From Sphingomonas sp. PP-F2F-G114-C0414 (GTDB lineage Bacteria; Pseudomonadota; Alphaproteobacteria; Sphingomonadales; Sphingomonadaceae): a stretch of DNA of 64,000 nt. The translations under genes were made by a program, and so were the position numbers. Below are positions 55,262 to 64,000 of this stretch, piece after piece. The stretch lies in assembly GCF_003688595.1 (NCBI RefSeq), contig NZ_RCWT01000011.1:310001-374000 (forward strand), read 5' to 3'. Positions within the stretch are counted from its first letter, which is position 1, and each line of letters starts with the position of its first letter. A model generated the notes under the pieces. That model saw nothing but the letters and a program-made list of their open reading frames with translations, had not been told where the DNA came from and searched no databases.

Positions 55262-56197
55262 ATGCCGACAGGATTGGTCGCACTGCTCGACGACATTGCC
55301 GGGATCACGAAGCTCGCCGCCGCCAGCCTCGACGATATCGCCGCGACCACCGGCAAGGCGGGCAGCAAGGCGATCGGCGTGGTGGTCGACGATGCCGCCG
55401 TGACGCCGCGCTACATGGTCGGGTTCGAGCCCAAGCGCGAACTGCCGATGATCGGCAAGATCGCGCTGGGGTCGTTCCGCAACAAGCTGGTCTTCATCCT
55501 GCCCGCCGCGCTGGCGTTGAGTGCGTTCGCGCCGTGGTTGCTGACGCCGTTGCTGATGATCGGCGGCACCTATCTATGCTTCGAAGGCGCGGAGAAGATC
55601 CTCGAGGCGTTCGGCGGCGGTCATGCCGAAGAGGTCGTCGCCGAGCCGGTCGATGCCGCGACGCTAGAGGCACAGAAGGTCTCGGGCGCGATCCGCACCG
55701 ACTTCATCCTGTCCGCCGAGATCATGGTAATCGCGCTGTCGGATGTCGCGACCAAGCCGATCTGGGAGCAGGCGATCGTGCTCGCGCTGGTCGGGATCGT
55801 CATCACCATCGGCGTCTACGGCGTGGTCGCGCTGATCGTGAAGATGGACGATATCGGGCTGCATCTGGCGCAGCGTAGCAGCACGGTCGTGCAGGCGATC
55901 GGGCGTGGGCTGGTGAAGGGCATGCCCCTTGTCATGTCGGCACTGTCGGTGATCGGCACCGCGGCGATGGTCTGGGTCGGTGGGCAGATCATCGTTCACG
56001 GGATCGAAGAGTTCGGGTTTACCACGCTGCCGCACTGGATCCATGACACTGCGGAAGCCGCCTCGCATGCGGTGCCGTTCGCCAAGGGCGCGGTGAATTG
56101 GGTGATGAATGCGTTCTTCTCGGGGATCGTCGGTCTGATCCTTGGCGGCGCGATCGCGCTGGGGCTCCATGCGGTGAAGAAGCCGAAGGCACACTGA
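55262..56197 (+). CDS. DUF808-family membrane protein (YedI-like)
   Basis: 311 residues. The N-terminus LVALLDDIAGITKLAAASLD and DDAAVTPRYMVGFEPKRELP are DUF808 signatures. About five or six hydrophobic helices follow (LVFILPAALALSAFAPWLLT; AIVLALVGIVITIGVYGVVA; FFSGIVGLILGGAIALGLHA). Function unknown in the family. ATG at 55262 has GAAGGA 9 bases upstream. Confidence 0.92.
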   Translation: MPTGLVALLDDIAGITKLAAASLDDIAATTGKAGSKAIGVVVDDAAVTPRYMVGFEPKRELPMIGKIALGSFRNKLVFILPAALALSAFAPWLLTPLLMIGGTYLCFEGAEKILEAFGGGHAEEVVAEPVDAATLEAQKVSGAIRTDFILSAEIMVIALSDVATKPIWEQAIVLALVGIVITIGVYGVVALIVKMDDIGLHLAQRSSTVVQAIGRGLVKGMPLVMSALSVIGTAAMVWVGGQIIVHGIEEFGFTTLPHWIHDTAEAASHAVPFAKGAVNWVMNAFFSGIVGLILGGAIALGLHAVKKPKAH

Positions 56198-56224
56198 CCA
56201 ACAGGCGTTCCCCGCCCTTCCTTG

Positions 56225-56274
56225 TTCTCCCGCGAAGGCGGGAGCCCAGTCTGGGTCCCCGCCTTCGCGGGGAA
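56225..56274. repeat. Dispersed palindromic repeat, family B
   Basis: Arms TCTCCCGCGAAGGCGGGAGC and CCCCGCCTTCGCGGGGA form a near-perfect hairpin with an 8-base centre (CCAGTCTGGG region). Same family as 49512-49590. Confidence 0.75.
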
Positions 56275-56309
56275 ACACGGTAAGCCAGAGAAAACCTTCA
56301 CCTCGCGCA

Positions 56310-56415
56310 ACCACCCCGGCGAAGGCCGGGGCCCAATTGGGGAACAGAAGTAACGGCGGATAGCCCCTCGTTACTGCGACCTCTCCAATTGGGCCCCGGC
56401 CTTCGCCGGGGTGGT
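56310..56415. repeat. Dispersed palindromic repeat, family A
   Basis: Full-length copy: ACCACCCCGGCGAAGGCC at the left and GGCCTTCGCCGGGGTGGT at the right, with inner CCCAATTGG/CCAATTGGG extensions and a variable middle of about 45 bases. Lies between DUF808 and the convergent peptidase gene. Confidence 0.85.
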
Positions 56416-56460
56416 GCTCATCCGCCGGGGTGGCGGTATCGGGAGGGAAAGAGGCAGCCC

Positions 56461-58494
56461 CTACTTAGCCGTCCACTTCCCCATCCAGCCCAGCACTTCC
56501 CCATACCATTGCCGCGAGTTCTTCGGTTTCAGCACCCAGTGGTTCTCACCCGGGTTCACCAGCAACCGCGACGGAATCCCGCGCCGCTGCAACGCGGTGA
56601 ACGTCGCCAGCCCCTGCGTGTACGGAATGCGGAAGTCCTTCTCGCCGGTGATCACCAGCATCGGCGTCTTCCACTTGGCCACGTAATTGACCGGGTTCCA
56701 TTTCTCGAACGCCTGCGGGTCCTCGTAATAGGCCTTCCCGCCATGCTCCCATTCGTCGAACCAGAGTTCTTCGGTCTCGTATGCCATCGCGCGCGCATCG
56801 AACACGCCGTCATGCTGGACGATGCACTTGAAGCGATCGGGCCACTGCCCCTCGATCCAGTTCATCATGTAGCCGCCATACGACGCACCGAGCGCACACG
56901 CATTGTCGGCATCGAGCCACGCGAACTTGTCGGTCGCGGCAGCCAGCCCCTTCTTCAAATCCTCGAGCGGCCAGCCGCCCCAGTTGTTGCTGATCGCGTC
57001 GGTGAAGCCCTGTCCGTAGCCGGTCGACCCATGAAAATCGACCGCGACCAGGCCGTAGCCCGCGCCCGCGAACACCGCGGGATTCCAGCGATACGACCAG
57101 CTGTTGTTGCTCGATCCCTGCGGGCCGCCGTGGACCATGTAGGCAACCGGGACCTTCCCCGTGGAGCCGTACGGCTTCACCGCATAGCCCCAGACGGTGT
57201 CCGCGTTCGCGCCCTTGAAGTTGAACCGCGTGACCGTCGGCATATCAATCCCGGCGAGCCTCGTCGCGTTGACCTGCGTCAGGCGCTGCGGCGCAGCGGT
57301 GCCCGCGACGCGGTAGAAATCGGCGGGTGCGGTGAGGCTGTCGATCGCCACCACAGGCCCCCGCGGCGTGATCGCGACCGCGCTGACGTGACCTTCCTGC
57401 GTCAGCCGCGTGACCGCGCCGCTGGTCGCATCGACACGGAATAGTGGCGTCTCCTGCGTGTCGTCCGCCGTCACGTAGAGCGACTTCGAGTCCGGCGCCC
57501 ACGCGATCGAGCCAACCGACCGGTCCCAGCGCTCGGTCAGCGACACCGTCTTGCCGCTGGCGATGTCGCGTAGCGTCAGTACCTGGCGATCCGCCTCGAA
57601 CCCCGGCCGGCGCATCGCGAAGTATGCAAGCGTGCGGCCATCGGGCGACACGGTCGGGAGGTTGTCGGTCGCCGTGTTCGTCGCGGTCAGGTTGACCGGT
57701 GCCGCCGAGCCGTCCGCGGGCACCGAGAAGATGTCGAGATTGGTCGACAGCGCCTCGATCCGGCCGGCTTCGCGCAGCGCAAAATAGACAGTGCGGCCGT
57801 CCGGGCTCCACGACACTTCCTCGCCGCCGCCGAACGGCTTCGATGGCGCATCGCCGACCAGCGCGCCTACCAGTGGAACGCCGTTTCCGGTCGCACCTGC
57901 GGCGGTCAGCGGCAACACGAACAGCTGCGAGCGCGTGCCGTCCGCCCACGTATCCCAATGCCGCACGAACAGCTGGTCGTACGTCCGCCCGGCGCCCGCG
58001 TTAGGATCCTTCTTCACCATCGCTGGCTCGAGGCTCGGCGCGCCGGGCTTGCGATCCGCCCAGACGAGCAGCCTGTCGCCCGTCGGCGCGACCTTGAACC
58101 CGCTGAACCCACCCTTGAAGCTGGTGATGCGCCGCGACGTGCCGCCAGTGACGGGCACCGACCAGACCGCATCTTCGCCGCCCTTGTCGGACGTGAAATA
58201 CACGGTGTTGCCGACGATCTGCGGGTTGTTTTCGTTGACCTGCGGATCGGCCAGCAGCTTCACCGGATTCGCGCCCGGCTTGCTCAAGTCGAGCCGCCAG
58301 AGATCGTAGCGTCCCTTGTCCGCCGCGAGATCGGTCTCGCGCTGCGCCCAGACGAGCCAATGCCCGTCCTGCGACGCGGTCGGCGCACCGACGCGGCTGA
58401 GCATCGTCACGTCGTCGATGGTGAGTTGCCGGGCGGCGGCAGGGGCACTCGCAAAGGCGAGCACGGCGAGGCTGGCGGAGAGCATGATCTTCAT
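56461..58494 (-). CDS. Secreted S9-family prolyl oligopeptidase-like peptidase (DPP5 type)
   Basis: 677 residues with signal peptide MLSASLAVLAFASAPAAA. An N-terminal beta-propeller runs to about 420 (e.g. VSWSPDGRTVYFALREAGRI; TVSPDGRTLAYFAMRRPGFE), then the alpha/beta hydrolase with nucleophile S538 in ALGASYGGYMMNWI, acid in VITGEKDFRIPYTQ and histidine in NPGENHWVLKP. Dipeptidyl-peptidase-like breakdown of peptides in the periplasm is likely. ATG at 58494 gives the signal peptide directly. Confidence 0.93.
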   Translation of the reverse strand: MKIMLSASLAVLAFASAPAAARQLTIDDVTMLSRVGAPTASQDGHWLVWAQRETDLAADKGRYDLWRLDLSKPGANPVKLLADPQVNENNPQIVGNTVYFTSDKGGEDAVWSVPVTGGTSRRITSFKGGFSGFKVAPTGDRLLVWADRKPGAPSLEPAMVKKDPNAGAGRTYDQLFVRHWDTWADGTRSQLFVLPLTAAGATGNGVPLVGALVGDAPSKPFGGGEEVSWSPDGRTVYFALREAGRIEALSTNLDIFSVPADGSAAPVNLTATNTATDNLPTVSPDGRTLAYFAMRRPGFEADRQVLTLRDIASGKTVSLTERWDRSVGSIAWAPDSKSLYVTADDTQETPLFRVDATSGAVTRLTQEGHVSAVAITPRGPVVAIDSLTAPADFYRVAGTAAPQRLTQVNATRLAGIDMPTVTRFNFKGANADTVWGYAVKPYGSTGKVPVAYMVHGGPQGSSNNSWSYRWNPAVFAGAGYGLVAVDFHGSTGYGQGFTDAISNNWGGWPLEDLKKGLAAATDKFAWLDADNACALGASYGGYMMNWIEGQWPDRFKCIVQHDGVFDARAMAYETEELWFDEWEHGGKAYYEDPQAFEKWNPVNYVAKWKTPMLVITGEKDFRIPYTQGLATFTALQRRGIPSRLLVNPGENHWVLKPKNSRQWYGEVLGWMGKWTAK

Positions 58495-58602
58495 GCGCGT
58501 GTGATAGGACGCTTGCGGGAGCGCGCGCAATCACCGGGGTTTGGTGGCGGGCGAATCGTCTGTCTTAAGCGTGAGCGGAGGATCCCGTCGCCGATCCAGC
58601 GC

Positions 58603-58708
58603 ACCACCCCGGCGAAGGCCGGGGCCCAGTTGGAAAGGTGGCAATAACCGAGCGAAGTGGGCAGTTGGCAACGTCACCCACCTGGACCCCGGCCTTCGCC
58701 GGGGTGGT
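58603..58708. repeat. Dispersed palindromic repeat, family A
   Basis: Arms identical to the 56310 copy at the ends, with inner arms changed (GGGGCCCAGTTGG on the left, CCACCTGGACCCC on the right). It lies between the divergently transcribed S9 peptidase and deoxyinosine glycosylase genes. Confidence 0.85.
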
Positions 58709-58769
58709 GAACCTTTAGGCTGCGAAGTTCGCCCTCGGCCAATGCATGACGCCAGGGTAAGTCCACCCC

Positions 58770-59276
58770 ATGCCCCTCAAGCACTCTTTCCCCCCGATCG
58801 CCGCCCGCGACGCGCGCCTGCTCGTCCTCGGCAGTCTCCCCGGCGACCGCTCGCTCGCCGCGCAGCGTTATTATGCGCATCCGCAGAACCAGTTCTGGCA
58901 ACTGATGTCGCCCGTCGTCGGTCGCGACCTCGCCGCGCTAGACTATGACGATCGTCTCGCCACCTTGCGCGCGCACCGAGTCGCGCTGTGGGACGTGATC
59001 GGATCGGCCCGCCGCGCTGGCAGCACCGATGCGGCGATCGCCGATATCGAGGGCAACGACATCGCCAGCCTCGTCGCCACCCTCCCCGATCTCCGTGCGA
59101 TCGCGTTCAACGGCGGCACCGCGCTGAAGCAGGGTATGATGCTGTTAGGCCGGGACTTTATCGGCGCGGAGATCGTCGCGCTTCCGTCGAGCAGTCCGCT
59201 CCACACAGTCGGCGTCGCGGCCAAGCAACCCGCGTGGAGCGCACTGGCCGCGTTCCTGCTCGACCCGCCTGAATAG
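58770..59276 (+). CDS. DNA-deoxyinosine glycosylase (uracil-DNA glycosylase superfamily)
   Basis: 168 residues. Active-site strand LLVLGSLPGDRSLAAQRYYA followed by HPQNQFWQLM, then VALWDVIGSARRAGSTDAAI, IAFNGGTALKQGM and the C-terminal LPSSSPLHT loop define the hypoxanthine-removing family of the UDG superfamily. It excises deaminated adenine. Stands alone with the next gene 18 bases downstream. Confidence 0.9.
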   Translation: MPLKHSFPPIAARDARLLVLGSLPGDRSLAAQRYYAHPQNQFWQLMSPVVGRDLAALDYDDRLATLRAHRVALWDVIGSARRAGSTDAAIADIEGNDIASLVATLPDLRAIAFNGGTALKQGMMLLGRDFIGAEIVALPSSSPLHTVGVAAKQPAWSALAAFLLDPPE

Positions 59277-59294
59277 CGCGCCTAGCCTGACCGC

Positions 59295-59795
59295 ATGACC
59301 AGCCTCTACGACCTCACGGTCCCCGCCTTTCGCCGCGGCTTTGCCAGCCTCTCCACGATCCTGACCGCTGGCGAGAAATACGCCCGCGACCATGGCATTG
59401 CCGAGGCGGACATGCTCGACACCCGTCTGGTCGCGGACATGGCGCCGCTGACCGCGCAGGTGCAGCGCGCGAGCGACACCGCCAAGGGCGCTATGGTGCG
59501 GATCGGCGGGATCCCCAATCTCGCGATGGCAGATGATGAGGCCAGCTTCGCCGCACTCCAGCAGCGCATCGCCGCGACGCTCGCGTTTCTCGACACCGTT
59601 CCCCGCACAGCGATAGACGGCAAGGAGGACGCCCCGGTCACGCTCGTCACGTCGGGTGGCAGCGTCGATTTCACCGGCCGAAGCTACGTGCTCGGCTTCG
59701 TGCTGCCCAATTTCTATTTCCACATTACAACGGCCTACGCGCTGTTGCGGATGCGCGGCGTGCCGATCGGCAAGATGGACTATCTGGGCAAGTAA
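59295..59795 (+). CDS. DUF1993-family protein
   Basis: 166 residues, a four-helix DinB-like fold family. SLYDLTVPAFRRGFASLSTI at the start, ADMAPLTAQVQRASDTAKGA, and LPNFYFHITTAYALLRMRGV near the end are the family's conserved blocks. No assigned function. 18 bases behind the glycosylase gene. Confidence 0.88.
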   Translation: MTSLYDLTVPAFRRGFASLSTILTAGEKYARDHGIAEADMLDTRLVADMAPLTAQVQRASDTAKGAMVRIGGIPNLAMADDEASFAALQQRIAATLAFLDTVPRTAIDGKEDAPVTLVTSGGSVDFTGRSYVLGFVLPNFYFHITTAYALLRMRGVPIGKMDYLGK

Positions 59796-59837
59796 CCACG
59801 GCTGGTCAAACCCCGTGCGGTCCGGCAAGGCCCTTGG

Positions 59838-60446
59838 ATGTCGATCGAAAGCTTCATTTCGCAGTACGGCCTGGCCGCGATCTTCCTCGGTGCGGCGTTC
59901 GAGGGCGAGACCAGCGTCGTCACCGGCGGGCTGCTCGCGCACCAGCATCTGCTGCCGCTGGTCGGCAGCGCGGTGGCGGCGGTGACCGGGTCGTTCTTTG
60001 CGGACCAGCTCTTCTTCTTCGCCGGGCGCCATTACCGCGATACCAAGCGGGTCCGCCGGATCGCCGAGAAACCCGCCTTCGCCAAGGCGCTTGACACGCT
60101 CGACCGGCATCCGACGGTGTTCATCCTCGGCTTCCGATTCCTGTACGGGCTGCGGACGATCAGCCCGATCGCAATCGGCACGTCGCACATCCCCGCGCGC
60201 ACCTTCGTCGTTCTGAACGCAATCTCGGCGCTGGTTTGGGGCGTCCTGTTCACCGGAATCGGCTATGTATTCGGTGATGGTCTGATCCAGCTGGTCGACA
60301 AGGTCATGCCGAAGCAGAAGCTGGTCGGGGTGGCGATCCTGGTTGCGGTCGCGGCGCTGGTGATCGCCGCGATCCGCTTCTGGCGAGGCCGGCACGCCCG
60401 CAAGGCCGCGCCTCAGCCAACCGTCAGTCCAGATCGTTCTCGCTGA
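59838..60446 (+). CDS. DedA-family membrane protein
   Basis: 202 residues with four or more helices. FEGETSVVTGGLLAHQHLLP and the conserved FILGFRFLYGLRTISPIAIG, then HIPARTFVVLNAISALVWGV, are the DedA (SNARE-associated/VTT) signatures with the essential acidic and arginine residues. The family acts in lipid-carrier recycling and membrane homeostasis. Its 3' end overlaps the convergent small gene by 23 bases. Confidence 0.92.
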   Translation: MSIESFISQYGLAAIFLGAAFEGETSVVTGGLLAHQHLLPLVGSAVAAVTGSFFADQLFFFAGRHYRDTKRVRRIAEKPAFAKALDTLDRHPTVFILGFRFLYGLRTISPIAIGTSHIPARTFVVLNAISALVWGVLFTGIGYVFGDGLIQLVDKVMPKQKLVGVAILVAVAALVIAAIRFWRGRHARKAAPQPTVSPDRSR

Positions 60447-60696
60447 TCACGACGATCTCCTGGTCGGGATCGCGGGCCAGTGCGACGACGCCGAGATCGG
60501 CGATCTCGTCGAGATGCTGCCGGAAGATCGCCACCGCATCACTCTCCGGCGCCACCGTGCTCAAAGCTTCGAGCACATCATACTGCACCGCGAACTGATA
60601 GCGTTCTTCGCTGACTTCGCCCTCGAACTCGACCTGACGCAGGTCGCTATTGTCCTTGAGGGTCTTCAAATCGATGTCCAACCGGTCTTCGGCCAT
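60424..60696 (-). CDS. Small acidic conserved protein (possibly DUF1488)
   Basis: 90 residues, acidic, with no membrane segment. EFEGEVSEERYQFAVQYDVL and AIFRQHLDEIADLGVVALAR are reminiscent of DUF1488 proteins, but I am not sure of the family. ATG at 60696 with GGAG 8 bases upstream. The end overlaps dedA by 23 bases tail to tail. Located just downstream of gyrB. Confidence 0.6.
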   Translation of the reverse strand: MAEDRLDIDLKTLKDNSDLRQVEFEGEVSEERYQFAVQYDVLEALSTVAPESDAVAIFRQHLDEIADLGVVALARDPDQEIVVISENDLD

Positions 60697-60773
60697 GCGT
60701 ATCACTCCATTGATAGATGGCGTTCAAGCGCAGTGGACCCTCGATGTTCCGTTCTCGGACTAAGGCTCGGGGC

Positions 60774-63662
<2,889 letters not shown>

Positions 63663-63668
63663 TTACGT

Positions 63669-63815
63669 CCCTCTCACCTTGGGGAGAGGGAGGGAGGAGC
63701 CGGAGGCGACGGAAGGGTGAGGGGGAGTTGGGGTGCGCGCCCGAGCCCCACTCCCCTCTCCCTTCCCACCGCAAGCGCGGCGGGCCCCTTCCCTCTCCCC
63801 GGAGGGGCGAGGGAG
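63669..63815. repeat. Second inverted GC-rich repeat
   Basis: CCCTCTCACCTTGGGGAGAGG at the left is imperfectly inverted at CCTTCCCTCTCCCCGGAGG on the right, with GAAGGGTGAGGG and CCCTCTCCC in between. Another dispersed-type element, unrelated in core to families A and B. It lies directly behind the OmpA-family stop. Confidence 0.6.
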
Positions 63816-63822
63816 CTAGTCT

Positions 63823-64000
63823 TCAGAAGCGGTCGGCGCGTTGGCCTAGCAGAGTCACCTCGACGCGGCGGTTGAGGCGCATGCCGGCCGGCGTCGCGTT
63901 GGTCGCGACCGGGTCGTGCTCGCCGTGCCCGACGACGCTGAATCGCGCGCGGACGACGTCCATGTCGTCGAACGCCTGGCGGACGCTAGCCGCGCGACGC
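63823..64000 (-). CDS. OmpA-family protein, C-terminal end (runs off window)
   Basis: The last 59 residues are visible. FSVVGHGEHDPVATNATPAG, then MRLNRRVEVTLLG, is the C-terminal peptidoglycan-binding motif of OmpA/MotB domains (the conserved N-x-x-G-x-x-x-N-R-R-V). The rest of the gene is outside the window, so type and length cannot be judged. Confidence 0.85.
   Translation of the reverse strand, partial: RRAASVRQAFDDMDVVRARFSVVGHGEHDPVATNATPAGMRLNRRVEVTLLGQRADRF

Overview
The window is about 64 kb of GC-rich chromosome. High GC, several TonB-dependent receptors, a RegB/RegA pair behind a cyo ubiquinol oxidase operon, a gyrB and families of dispersed GC-rich palindromes all suggest a free-living alphaproteobacterium, most likely a Sphingomonas-type sphingomonad. 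The taxon is inferred from gene content, not from a search. I see no phage, insertion sequence or CRISPR array. Nearly all of the window is coding, and many neighbours overlap by 1-4 bases, so operons are easy to see.

Layout. 1-7.0 kb (minus): amino-acid and peptide catabolism (5-oxoprolinase, Cds1-like cysteine desulfhydrase, M3 oligopeptidase, serine dehydratase, alpha/beta hydrolase). 7.0-13.3 kb: a CitMHS carrier, a phosphate-selective-type porin and an AfuA-type periplasmic binding protein, divergent from a TctD/TctE-type two-component system. 13.3-25.9 kb: a carbohydrate locus with two large secreted paralogues, each a double beta-helix (GH55-like) plus a gluconolactonase-type propeller. 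These flank a gluconate permease, a GntR regulator, a gluconokinase and a minimal LuxR-type protein, and a TonB receptor follows. 26.4-27.4 kb: a soluble protein with an N-terminal chemoreceptor tip and a C-terminal sensor-like region. 27.5-35.4 kb (minus): a seven-gene metal operon (two COG0523 GTPases, WD40 protein, DUF1289 protein, Ni/Co permease, TonB receptor, PepSY membrane protein) behind a Zur/Fur-like palindrome. 35.5-36.6 kb: a gene-poor, AT-richer stretch on the 3' side of tRNA-Ser(GGA).

36.7-40.9 kb: periplasmic cyclophilin, a DODA dioxygenase/flavin reductase/pirin operon and a spore-photoproduct-lyase-like radical SAM protein. 40.9-47.8 kb (minus): cyoABCD-surf1-regB-regA, linking a terminal oxidase to its presumed redox sensor. 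48-56 kb: two MFS carriers, a bacteriophytochrome histidine kinase, an SBF-like transporter, an adenine deaminase and a DUF808 membrane protein. 56.5-64 kb: an S9 peptidase, a deoxyinosine glycosylase, DUF1993 and DedA proteins, a small acidic protein, gyrB, and the end of an OmpA-family gene cut by the window edge.

The least familiar unit is 13.3-25.9 kb. It looks like one pathway: TonB uptake of a glucan-like oligosaccharide, periplasmic cleavage coupled to lactone hydrolysis, then gluconate import and phosphorylation. The second candidate is the binding protein without ABC partners beside a TctDE-type system and a CitMHS carrier, where the binding protein may be a co-sensor. The third is the metal operon.
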